From Bernardetia sp. (GTDB lineage: Bacteria; Bacteroidota; Bacteroidia; Cytophagales; Bernardetiaceae), in assembly GCA_020630575.1 (NCBI GenBank), contig JAHDBD010000003.1:62001-126000 (forward strand): a stretch of DNA of 64,000 bases. The letters are read 5' to 3'. Numbering within the stretch: position 1 is the stretch's first letter; each line of letters begins with the position of its first letter. Position numbers and translations under genes: made by a program. Below are positions 44,991-53,436 of the stretch, piece by piece. Below the pieces are notes generated by a model. That model saw only the letters and a program-made list of their open reading frames with translations. It was not told the origin of the DNA and ran no database searches.

Positions 44991-47900
44991 ATGAAATTAA
45001 TAGAACAAAGCAAACTCTTTTTTAAGCAAGGAAATTCGGATAAAGTCTATGAAATCGACCTTTGTGAAGTCGGAACAGATTTGTATGTAGTCAATTTCAG
45101 GTTTGGAAAACGAGGCGCAAATCTAAAGGACGGAACAAAAACGCCTTCTCCAGTAGGAAAAATAAAAGCACAAGCCGTTTTTACATCCTTAGAAACTGAA
45201 AAAACGAAAAAAGGCTACAAAAAAGAAAGTCAGTCAAAACAGAAAAAAGAAAAAGTTTTTCCATCTTCAATTTCTTCAAAAGAAGAAGCTATTTTGCAGC
45301 GTTTGAGAGAAGCTGTAAATAAAATAAATAGTCCAAATGAAGAACAGAAAAGTATTTTTAAATCAGAATGGAAAACAGGTAGAGTAGCTTGGCAAGTTGG
45401 TGAGCTAAAACTAAAATCAGCTATTCCTTTTTTAGTTGAATTAATTGAAAAAGATAATAGTTTGGAAACGGTAGAGATTTATTCTATTCTTTGGGCATTG
45501 GTGCGCTGTCAAGATGCGCAAGCAATTTCAATTTTTGAAACTTATGCCAATACTACTAAACATCCTGACCATATCAAAAAGATAGCGAAAGAAGGATTGA
45601 TGAGTGTAAATTTTGATGAAAAAATAGAAGCTCAATCACAAGCTAAAATTAATACAATTGCGAATTTAGTACAGAGTTTGCCTCCAATTATTCAAGAATA
45701 TACATTAAATCAAGATACAAAAGGGTTAGAAAAAGAAATTCAGTTAAGAATAAAAGAAAAACAAAGCGATTTTCAGTTTTTAGAAACACTTTATTTGCTC
45801 GTACACGTGTATCCGTTTTTGCAAAAAGTAGTTCTAGAAACGCTTACTCCTGCACCCCTCAATTCTTTATACAAGGATAAACAGGATATACTAACTTTAC
45901 GTCCTCCATTTTTTAAATACATTCGCTCAATTTATAAGTTGGCAGAACTTCGTGAAGATATTCGAATCTTGGGTTTGCTTTCTTATCTCTTTGAAAAATC
46001 AACAGCGATGTATCGCCACACAAATGTTAAAGAAGATACAGCTAGAAATAACTGGTATTATTCGTACAGCGTAAGAAAATATATTCCTGAAATCAATCAG
46101 CAGATTCCAGATGTTACAAAGGAAGTCAAGAACAAAAACTCAAGAATTGGATTTTCAGAACAAACAAAAGCCTATTTTCAACGCAGAGATTTGAAGAGAT
46201 TGAGAAACTATGCCACTCAAAGCGAAGATGAGAATAATAATTATGTCAAACTAGCAACTTCTATTCTCCTTTCTTATGAAAAAATGTTGAGTAAAGTTCA
46301 TTATTTCAGACCTGCTAGTTACCCAACTTGGGATAGAAATACTAGAAAATACACTCATACTTTTTATACACATCCAGATTATTGTAACTCTTTGCTATTA
46401 CATTTGATATTGAATGGAAATAACAATGAAATGGAATTAGCTGGTAATGTGTGGCGCTATAAAGAAAAAGTTACGATAGTTTCAGATAGTTGGTATGCAC
46501 AGCCAACTGCTCAAAATGAGCAACCTTCTAGTTTGCAACGAATAATGTTTTTTAACAGAAAAACACTTCAAGAACAAAAAGAATTTCATAAAGGAGACAA
46601 AAGAACAGAGTTTTTTCCTCAAAAATGGGATGCTCTGCCACAGGCTTATGTTCAACTTTTAGTAGAAGCAAAACTAGATAGTATACATGAGTTTGCCTAT
46701 AAAAATCTCAAAGTACATTCAGAGTATGAAAATATAATTGCAAAATTTGATGTGAAACTTTTGAAAAAACTAATTTCTTCTGATTTTGAAATTCCTGCAC
46801 TTTTTGGAGTAGAAATATGTAAGGATAAATTAAATGAAAATTTTGATAAAGAATTGACTTTGGTTCTTTTAAACTCAAAACTAGAAGAAGGACGAAGATT
46901 AGCAAAAGAAATCATAGAAAAGAACAGCCAAGAATTTACAAAAGATGTAAACTTTACACTTTTTGTCTCTGAGCTTATTTTTAATCAATATATAGATATC
47001 CGAAGCTGGATAAACCAGTTTTTACAAACTATTCCTTTATCAACTGAGAAATGGCAGATTATTGTAGGAAAAGCAATTTCTGAGATGCTTAGTACAGATA
47101 AAAATTATTCTACTTTTTTACTTAAAGATGCTCAAAACATATTGAAAGCAAACGCAAAGTCTGTTTTAGAAAATGTAGGTTGGAATATTGTTTTGGAGCT
47201 TTTGGAAGACGCAAACCTTCAAAATCAAGTTTTTGCAAGTGATATTTTGCTTATTAAATCTAAACTCATAAAGGCAACTGATATTCCTTTTTCTATTTTG
47301 AATGGATTTTTTGAGAGTAAATCAGAAGAAATACGAGCAAATGGAATGGAAATTTTTGCAGATTATCCTGAAAGCGCACTTTTAGAAGCGCATCAGCTTT
47401 TAGGAAATATGCTTATTTCTCCGTATCAAAATTTAAGAAGTTCGGCAACTGAAATTGTCAAAAAACTGATTCAAAATAAAGTCAATCAAAACTCAAAAGA
47501 AGGAAAAGAGTTTTCTAAATCTATTGTAACAAAATTAGTTTTGGCTCTTCGTAAAAAAGACCCAGAAGAAATAAAACGAGAAGAAGCTGCAAGAATAAAA
47601 GCAGAACAAGAAAAACAAAATAAAGAAAATGGAAATAAATCTGAAATTCAAAGTGATGGTTCTGATTTAGAACAATTAAGTGTTCATAAAGAAATTGCAG
47701 AGCTTTTAATCAATCATTTTGATTCTTATTTGTCAAATGTTACACTCAAAACGACGCTTAATCTTCTTCATGGAAATTACAGAGAAGGACAATTTGTAGG
47801 TTTTCATATTCTCAAAAATCATATTATTCCAAACAAAGAAAAAGAAGAAATTTCTATTCGTCAGATTGTCGCCTTAGCAGCTCATGAACTTTTAGAAATT

Positions 47901-48500
47901 CGTAGCTGGACATTGGAGTATTATCAAAATAATCTTGCTCGTATTCGTTACGAACGTGATGAAGCCTTACGAATTTTAGATGCAAAATGGGATGATGTTC
48001 GCCAAAAAGCAATGGCATTTTTTAGAGAAAACTTCACAGAAAACGATTGGGATGTAGATAGTTTGGTTTCGATTGCTGATTCAGTTCGTCCAGATGTAGA
48101 AGCATTTGGAAAAGAACTCATTACAAAATTCTTTGAAGAAAAAGATGGAGAGAAATATCTCACTATGCTTAGTCAGCATCCAAGTAATTCGATGCAGCTT
48201 TTTGCAACCAATTATTTAGAACGTTTTGCAACTGGAAATCTAGAGCGTTTGAAAGAAATGGAATTTTATTTCCGTTGTGTTTTGATGCAAGTCAATAAAG
48301 GAAGAATTGCAAAAGATAGAGTTTTAGAGTTTTTAGAAAAAGAGGCTTTATCTTCAAAAGAAACTGCTTTTTGGGTTGTTCCATTGTTTAATGATTTGGT
48401 GGCTACAAGTGCCGTTCAAGACAAAGAGCGATTTATTCAGATTCTTCAAAAACTAAAAGTGAAATATGAGAATTTGAAAGTGGCTTTAGTTTTTGAATAA
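44991..48500 (+). CDS. WGR-domain, helical-repeat protein of the retron operon
   Basis: 1169 residues. The N-terminus is a WGR domain (~res 1-80): QSKLFFKQGNSDKVYEIDLC and NFRFGKRGANLKDGTKTP with the GxxG(A) core; such domains occur in PARPs and bind nucleic-acid ends. The rest is almost all alpha-helical with HEAT/ARM-like pairs, for example AIPFLVELIEKDNSLETVEI (res ~141) and the C-terminal EVRSWTLEYYQ-like repeats EIRSWTLEYYQNNLARIRYE and LDAKWDDVRQKAMAFFREN. No catalytic motif is recognised. It is the second gene of the retron operon. I recall that published retron surveys list a type with an ARM-repeat protein and a winged-helix SWIM protein (type XIII in my memory); this should be treated as unverified. 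Likely the effector or a sensor of the system. Confidence 0.85.
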   Translation: MKLIEQSKLFFKQGNSDKVYEIDLCEVGTDLYVVNFRFGKRGANLKDGTKTPSPVGKIKAQAVFTSLETEKTKKGYKKESQSKQKKEKVFPSSISSKEEAILQRLREAVNKINSPNEEQKSIFKSEWKTGRVAWQVGELKLKSAIPFLVELIEKDNSLETVEIYSILWALVRCQDAQAISIFETYANTTKHPDHIKKIAKEGLMSVNFDEKIEAQSQAKINTIANLVQSLPPIIQEYTLNQDTKGLEKEIQLRIKEKQSDFQFLETLYLLVHVYPFLQKVVLETLTPAPLNSLYKDKQDILTLRPPFFKYIRSIYKLAELREDIRILGLLSYLFEKSTAMYRHTNVKEDTARNNWYYSYSVRKYIPEINQQIPDVTKEVKNKNSRIGFSEQTKAYFQRRDLKRLRNYATQSEDENNNYVKLATSILLSYEKMLSKVHYFRPASYPTWDRNTRKYTHTFYTHPDYCNSLLLHLILNGNNNEMELAGNVWRYKEKVTIVSDSWYAQPTAQNEQPSSLQRIMFFNRKTLQEQKEFHKGDKRTEFFPQKWDALPQAYVQLLVEAKLDSIHEFAYKNLKVHSEYENIIAKFDVKLLKKLISSDFEIPALFGVEICKDKLNENFDKELTLVLLNSKLEEGRRLAKEIIEKNSQEFTKDVNFTLFVSELIFNQYIDIRSWINQFLQTIPLSTEKWQIIVGKAISEMLSTDKNYSTFLLKDAQNILKANAKSVLENVGWNIVLELLEDANLQNQVFASDILLIKSKLIKATDIPFSILNGFFESKSEEIRANGMEIFADYPESALLEAHQLLGNMLISPYQNLRSSATEIVKKLIQNKVNQNSKEGKEFSKSIVTKLVLALRKKDPEEIKREEAARIKAEQEKQNKENGNKSEIQSDGSDLEQLSVHKEIAELLINHFDSYLSNVTLKTTLNLLHGNYREGQFVGFHILKNHIIPNKEKEEISIRQIVALAAHELLEIRSWTLEYYQNNLARIRYERDEALRILDAKWDDVRQKAMAFFRENFTENDWDVDSLVSIADSVRPDVEAFGKELITKFFEEKDGEKYLTMLSQHPSNSMQLFATNYLERFATGNLERLKEMEFYFRCVLMQVNKGRIAKDRVLEFLEKEALSSKETAFWVVPLFNDLVATSAVQDKERFIQILQKLKVKYENLKVALVFE

Positions 48501-48506
48501 AGTTTT

Positions 48507-48584
48507 AACCGTCAACGAGACTTCGTCATCGTTGAGGATTATAGATTCAAAACCTCGTTGACGGTCTTGACCTCAACGACGGTT
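48507..48584. repeat. Dispersed compound palindrome, AACCGT...ACGGTT family, copy 1
   Basis: Two half-units: AACCGTCAACGAGACTTCGT to 48537, then CCTCGTTGACGGTCTTGACC to 48584 with CCTCAACGACGGTT at its end. GTCAACGAG pairs with CTCGTTGAC, giving a large cruciform in the 110-base spacer between the WGR and SWIM genes. Related blocks lie at 55517-55591 and 59251-59283. Confidence 0.65.
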
Positions 48585-48610
48585 AAACAAGAATACAAAA
48601 AAATAAAATT

Positions 48611-50293
48611 ATGCTTTTCGAATATAAATACGGTGGCAACACCAACATCATAAATAACTCAGAGCAGACTTCTATGTCTTTTGCTCCTGATGCGCTGCGT
48701 GAACCTACTTTTTTCGTAGGAAAATTAGATAAAAAAATAAATTTTCGTGAAGCTATTTCTGCGCTTCATCATGTGGTAGTTTCAGATTTGCGTTTCAAAC
48801 CCAAAGACAAAACAGAATATAAGGCGTGGGCAGAAAAGCAAGAACAAATTTGGCTTGCCGAATATATGGAATCCTTTCAGATTGAAGAAGTAAAAGCTAA
48901 AACTGAAAAAGTCAGAAAGGAATTAAACGAATCCTATAAAGAAAGTGGGAAGATTTTAGAGCCTTACTACAAAGCACAACGTGAATATTTCAAATATCTC
49001 TATGAAAAAGATAAAGATGCTTGGTTTGTTCTTGACCCTGTAATTACGGTTCATCCAGACGAGGTGTTTTTTGAGTGTTTTAGTCAAGATGAATCTACTT
49101 ATGGCAAGCTAAGTTGTAGTTATAATGTATTCAAAGAAATAAATGAGTTTGAATGTGGAACTACAAATGTAGATTATTCAGCTACTTTATATAATGAATT
49201 TCAAAAGATTCGTAATTATAAAGAAACAGATTTTAAAATTGACCCAAGTGGCTTTGAGGTTCAGACGACCAATGAAGACAGCTATAAAGAGGTTAAAATT
49301 GATTTGCCTGATACGTGGGTACGAGGGTTTTTGCAAGTTAGTTCTGCTATGACCCTTCCTTCGACTACACTAGATTTACATCCAATGGATATTTTTAGTC
49401 TGTGTCAGTTTTTGAGAAGATTTAAGGAGAAAAAAAGTCCTCGTTCGTTGCGTTTTGTGTTAGAACCAAATCAACCTATCAAAATAATTATTGAGCCTTG
49501 GAACAAGGAATTAGTCTTTAATCGTTCGATTTATACAGGACACGAATCTAAAGAAATTCGTATTTGGGGAAGAAGACGTATTTTGATTTTGGAAAGATTG
49601 ATTCCAGTAGCCAAAAATTTCAAACTTGTTTTGCTCGGTTCTGGATTACCTTCATTTTTTATAGCTGAATTAGAATCAGATATGACTTTTACGCTTGGTC
49701 TTTCGGGTTGGACTTCTAATGATTGGTCAAGAGCTGGGAATTTTGATTTGATGGCACCAAGAAGTGAAGTAGATGATTTTACCAAAAAAACAGTATTCAA
49801 TGCACTCAAACAAAATTGGTTTGAAAGCTCGGCATCACTTGCTCGTCGTTTAAATTTAGATACAAAAACGGTTTCTTCTGCCCTTGCTGCCTACACACAA
49901 GCAGGACGAGTTATTTATGATTTGAAAATGGGCGTTTATCGTGTTCGTGAGCTTTCGAAAGACCCTTTGCCAATGGATAAACTGCGTTTTGCTAGTGAAG
50001 AAGAAGAAAAAGCAACACGTTTTATCAAAAATAATGGCGTACAAGTAGAAGTTGATACGACAAATGTCGTCAATAAAGATGGCGAAAAAAGTGAACGAAT
50101 TGTTTTGAAAGGCAGAGTAAGAGATAGAAATACAACCTATCCAACGCTTGTTCAGATAGATAATGATGAACGAATTGTAGATGCTAGTTGTGAATGTAAT
50201 TTTTACAAAATGAATAACCTTCGAAAAGGAGCTTGTGAACACATGTTGGCTACACGAATGTATTTTAATGAAGTAAAAATGGAGAAGGTTTGA
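48611..50293 (+). CDS. Winged-helix/SWIM zinc-finger protein of the retron operon
   Basis: 560 residues, third gene of the retron operon. A long N-terminal region of unknown fold (~res 1-380) is followed by a winged-helix segment (~res 393-445; KTVFNALKQNWFESSASLAR, NLDTKTVSSALAAYTQAGRV) and a SWIM zinc finger (~res 500-555) with VDASCECNFYK and KGACEHMLATRMYF, i.e. CxCxnCxH. SWIM and winged-helix domains bind DNA or proteins, so this protein may recognise the retron cDNA or its target. It has no visible nuclease motif. A clear terminator at 50329-50374 closes the operon. Function as effector, antidote or accessory cannot be decided from sequence. Confidence 0.85.
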   Translation: MLFEYKYGGNTNIINNSEQTSMSFAPDALREPTFFVGKLDKKINFREAISALHHVVVSDLRFKPKDKTEYKAWAEKQEQIWLAEYMESFQIEEVKAKTEKVRKELNESYKESGKILEPYYKAQREYFKYLYEKDKDAWFVLDPVITVHPDEVFFECFSQDESTYGKLSCSYNVFKEINEFECGTTNVDYSATLYNEFQKIRNYKETDFKIDPSGFEVQTTNEDSYKEVKIDLPDTWVRGFLQVSSAMTLPSTTLDLHPMDIFSLCQFLRRFKEKKSPRSLRFVLEPNQPIKIIIEPWNKELVFNRSIYTGHESKEIRIWGRRRILILERLIPVAKNFKLVLLGSGLPSFFIAELESDMTFTLGLSGWTSNDWSRAGNFDLMAPRSEVDDFTKKTVFNALKQNWFESSASLARRLNLDTKTVSSALAAYTQAGRVIYDLKMGVYRVRELSKDPLPMDKLRFASEEEEKATRFIKNNGVQVEVDTTNVVNKDGEKSERIVLKGRVRDRNTTYPTLVQIDNDERIVDASCECNFYKMNNLRKGACEHMLATRMYFNEVKMEKV

Positions 50294-50328
50294 TTTTTTT
50301 AGAATCAGATATGATTTGCTGAATTTTT

Positions 50329-50374
50329 AAAAAGTCTAATTACTCAGAAATTCTTTTGATTAATTAGACTTTTT
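50329..50374 (+). terminator. Terminator of the retron operon
   Basis: AAAAAGTCTAATTA (50329-50342) pairs perfectly with TAATTAGACTTTTT (50361-50374) around an 18-base loop. The T-run gives Rho-independent termination 36 bases after the SWIM gene stop. Confidence 0.85.
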
Positions 50375-50568
50375 GTAATTTATGAGGATTTTTTTACTGA
50401 AAAAGCAGATTTTTTTAAAATACCTTTAATTGGGTGAAATTTTTGTTTAGTTTTAATAACTTTAAAGTTAAACAAAATATTTTGCTAACATTGTTTATAA
50501 TCTATTCATTATTTAGTTTAGCTTTCTGCGAAGGTTTCATCTTATCCACTTCTTACTTATTTATTCTT

Positions 50569-51636
50569 ATGCAAAAATCTACATTCTCAAAATTGCCTCC
50601 TTTTTTGAAATCAAAAGATACGATTCGTTTGATTGCTCCTTCTGGAATTGTTGAACCTAATAATATAGAATATGCTGTAGAGTGGATAATTGAAAATGGT
50701 TTTGTTCCAAAAGTGGGAATTCATTTAACAGATAATTTTTTCCGATTTGCTGCTACAGACGAACATCGATTATTTGATCTTCAAAAAGCCTTAGATTGTA
50801 AGGAAACGAAAGCAATTTGGTGTATCCGTGGTGGATATGGAATGGGACGTATTTTGGACAAACTCAACTGGGATAAATTTTTAGAAAATCCGAAATGGCT
50901 CATCGGTTTTAGTGATATTACAGCTATTCATTTGAAAATAAATCAATTAGGTTTTCAAAGTATGCATGGGTTTATGCCTGTTCAGTTTAAGTATTTATAT
51001 CAATCTCAAACTCATTTAGAAACTCAAAAATCATTTACAGATTCTCAGAAAGTACAAATTCAACAGAGTAAAAAGGGCGAAAAAGGAGTAAGAAATACCC
51101 TGAAGCAAGATACAAGTGAAATTACTGATAAAATACAGATTGAAAAATCTATACAAAGTTTTTTACAGGCTCTATTAGGCAAATCATATCAAATTAATTC
51201 AACACATCATCCAAAAAATAAATTAGGAGAAACAGAAGGAGAAATAATAGGAGGAAATTTAAGTATGATAATCAACAGCCTTGCTACTCCCACAGAAATA
51301 AATACAGATAATAAAATTCTTTTTTTAGAAGAAGTAGGTGAAAATCTTTATGCTGTTGATAGAATGCTTTGGCAACTTTACCGAGCAGGTAAATTTAAAA
51401 ACTTAAAAGGAATTGTTGTAGGAAGTTTTTCAGGTTCAAAGCAAACTGCCCAGCAATTTGGTTTTTCAGTCGAACAAATGATTATTGATTTAGTAAAAGA
51501 ATATAATTATCCTGTTGCTTTTAATTTTCCAATCGGACATACTTCTCAGAATGAAACTGTTATCTGTGGTGCAAACGTAATTTTTGAAGTGAACAATAAA
51601 GGAGGAGTTTTAAAATTTTTACAAAATCCTATATAA
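50569..51636 (+). CDS. Muramoyltetrapeptide (LD-)carboxypeptidase, S66 family
   Basis: 355 residues from the ATG at 50569 (MQKSTFSKLPPF); an upstream extension to 50434 adds a hydrophobic stretch that is not in the family. Serine peptidase that removes D-Ala from murein tetrapeptides during recycling. TIRLIAPSGIVEP (~res 19), CIRGGYGMGRILDKLNW (~res 85), WLIGFSDITAIHLKINQLG (nucleophile Ser in GFSD, ~res 111), FLEEVGENLYAVDRMLWQL (catalytic Glu region) and FPIGHTSQN (His) are visible. Between the Ser and Glu parts lies an extra ~45-residue polar linker (Lys/Gln/Ser rich, ~res 150-200), making it longer than E. coli LdcA (about 300). No signal peptide from this start. Confidence 0.9.
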   Translation: MQKSTFSKLPPFLKSKDTIRLIAPSGIVEPNNIEYAVEWIIENGFVPKVGIHLTDNFFRFAATDEHRLFDLQKALDCKETKAIWCIRGGYGMGRILDKLNWDKFLENPKWLIGFSDITAIHLKINQLGFQSMHGFMPVQFKYLYQSQTHLETQKSFTDSQKVQIQQSKKGEKGVRNTLKQDTSEITDKIQIEKSIQSFLQALLGKSYQINSTHHPKNKLGETEGEIIGGNLSMIINSLATPTEINTDNKILFLEEVGENLYAVDRMLWQLYRAGKFKNLKGIVVGSFSGSKQTAQQFGFSVEQMIIDLVKEYNYPVAFNFPIGHTSQNETVICGANVIFEVNNKGGVLKFLQNPI

Positions 51637-51647
51637 TTTGTCTTTTG

Positions 51648-51674
51648 TAGGTAAAAGGTTCGCCTTTTACTAGA
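51648..51674. repeat. Dispersed palindrome, AAAAGGTTCGCCTTTT type
   Basis: GTAAAAGG-TTCG-CCTTTTAC forms an 8-bp hairpin with a TTCG loop, between the carboxypeptidase and lpxB genes. The flanks match the block at 11198-11226 in reverse. A TAATTTTG box at 51688-51695 just beyond may be the -7 element for lpxB. Confidence 0.55.
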
Positions 51675-51738
51675 TTAGAATTTTGTCTAATTTTGTACTT
51701 TACAAAAAAAATAAACAGAACAAGACACACAAAAATTA

Positions 51739-52944
51739 ATGCGCTTTTACATCATTGCTGGCGAAAAGTCAGGCGATTTACATGCTTCTAATCTTGTAAA
51801 TGCTTTAAAGAAAGAATATCCAACAGCTATTTTTAGAGGTTTTGGAGGCGATTTAATGGAAAATAATGGTGTAACTCTTGCTAAACATTACCGAGAAACA
51901 GCTTTTATGGGTTTCTTTGAAGTTGTTCAAAATTTGGGGACAATTCAAAAACTACTTTCATTCTGCAAAAAAGATATTTTAGAATTCAAGCCTGATGCTG
52001 TTATTTTTGTAGATTATCCAGGGTTTAATTTGCGAATAGCAAAGTATTTGAGAAATTATTTTATCAAAAATTCTACCTCTCAAAATATACAAACTCCCAA
52101 ATTGTTTTATTACATTTCTCCGAAACTTTGGGCGTGGAATCAATCAAGAGCCAAACAAATTAAAAGAAACATCGATTATATGTTTTCTATTTTGCCTTTC
52201 GAAATTGAATTTTATAAGAAATTTGATTTTGATAGAATAACGTATGTTGGAAATCCTCTTTTTGATGCAATAGAAAATTATAAACCAAATGATAATTTTT
52301 TATTGGAAAATAATTTGAAAGGCAAAGTAAAAACTGTAAATGACGAATTAAATAAAGAAAATTCTAATCAAAAAACAATTGCGCTTTTAGCAGGAAGTAG
52401 AAAACAGGAAGTAAAATCACTTTTGCCTGTGATGATAGAAGTAGTAAATAAATTTAAGCAAAAATCAGATGCTGTAAATTATAAATTTATTTTGGCTGGT
52501 GTTTCTAGCTTAGATGAGAGTTTGTATGATGAGGCAAAAGCAAATGGAATTGATGTGATTTTTGAGCAAACTTATGATTTACTTTCTCATGCAGATGCTG
52601 CTATTGTTGCTTCTGGAACAGCAACTTTAGAAACAGCTCTTTTTGAAGTTCCTCAAGTGGTAATTTATAAAGTAAATGCAATTACGTATCAGATTGCAAA
52701 ATTAGTTATTAAAGTAAAGTGGGTTTCGCTTGTCAATCTTATTGCAAATAAAGAAATTGTAAAAGAGCTTCTCCAACATGATGCAAATGTAGAAACTATT
52801 AGCCAAGAATTAGAATTGCTCTTAAACAATAAAAGTGATAGATATAATTTTATGAGAGAAGAATATATTGCCCTCAAAAATCAAATTCAGACAGAAGGAG
52901 TTTCTATACGAACAGCTAAAAAAATAAAAGAGCTTTTGAGTTGA
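51739..52944 (+). CDS. lpxB: Lipid-A-disaccharide synthase
   Basis: 401 residues, GT19 family. Joins UDP-2,3-diacylglucosamine and lipid X to make the lipid A disaccharide, at the cytoplasmic face of the inner membrane. Seen: YIIAGEKSGDLHASNLVNAL (start), FRGFGGDLMENNGV, AFMGFFEVVQNLGTIQKLL, FVDYPGFNLRIAKYL, YYISPKLWAWNQSRAKQIKR, ILPFEIEFYKKF, YVGNPLFD, LLAGSRKQEVKSLLPVM, and VASGTATLETALFEVPQVVI. The order is complete. It shows that the host has a lipid-A outer membrane. Confidence 0.95.
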   Translation: MRFYIIAGEKSGDLHASNLVNALKKEYPTAIFRGFGGDLMENNGVTLAKHYRETAFMGFFEVVQNLGTIQKLLSFCKKDILEFKPDAVIFVDYPGFNLRIAKYLRNYFIKNSTSQNIQTPKLFYYISPKLWAWNQSRAKQIKRNIDYMFSILPFEIEFYKKFDFDRITYVGNPLFDAIENYKPNDNFLLENNLKGKVKTVNDELNKENSNQKTIALLAGSRKQEVKSLLPVMIEVVNKFKQKSDAVNYKFILAGVSSLDESLYDEAKANGIDVIFEQTYDLLSHADAAIVASGTATLETALFEVPQVVIYKVNAITYQIAKLVIKVKWVSLVNLIANKEIVKELLQHDANVETISQELELLLNNKSDRYNFMREEYIALKNQIQTEGVSIRTAKKIKELLS

Positions 52945-52967
52945 TAATTATTTTTATAGCATTTTTA

Positions 52968-53300
52968 CTATTTATAAAAAATATCTTTCGAACTATCAAA
53001 GGAAAGTCTGCCAGTAATAATATCGAAAAATAATTTGAAATCAGATATTAAACTCCAAATAGGATATTGAAATGTAGCAGGTTTATTTTTCTCAAAAAAT
53101 GCATGTCCAACCCACGCAAAACCATATCCAACAATAGGCACAAAAATCCATTGCCAACTCCAACCCATAAAAATAGCTATGCCTATAAAAATAAAAACTA
53201 AGAATGTACCTATAAAATGAAGAATTCGACTCGTTTTATTTTGGTGTTCAGATAAATAAAATTTATAAAACTCGTTATATATTTGGATTCGTTCTTTCAT
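52968..53300 (-). CDS. DUF962/Mpo1-like membrane protein
   Basis: 110 residues. Family signs: YNEFYKFYLSEHQNKTSRIL (N-terminus, with His), LHFIGTFLVFIFIGIAIFMG, WIFVPIVGYGFAWVGHAFFE and KNKPATFQYPIWSLISDFKL. About two to three membrane segments. The yeast homologue Mpo1 is an iron-dependent dioxygenase of 2-hydroxy fatty acids; conserved histidines (SEHQNK, LHFIG, GHAFFE) are kept here. In bacteria the function is not established. It is convergent with lpxB (23 bases) and its own upstream neighbour is mnmG, also minus strand. Confidence 0.85.
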   Translation of the reverse strand: MKERIQIYNEFYKFYLSEHQNKTSRILHFIGTFLVFIFIGIAIFMGWSWQWIFVPIVGYGFAWVGHAFFEKNKPATFQYPIWSLISDFKLFFDIITGRLSFDSSKDIFYK

Positions 53301-53436
53301 GGTTTCATTAATTTTGAGTTTATATAAAAAAAATAGTAATCTAAATTACATAGAATGTAACTAAATTACTATTTTTTTCGTTTTATTGGATTTTTTTTAG
53401 CCGTTGTCGATGTCCTCACCGACCACAAACATATAT

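Noticed and set aside
53399-53426. Full copy of the ACGGTT palindrome family
   Set aside because: Only partial similarity (GTCGGTGAGGACATCGACAACGG on the minus strand); kept as a possible degenerate relative, not as a feature.
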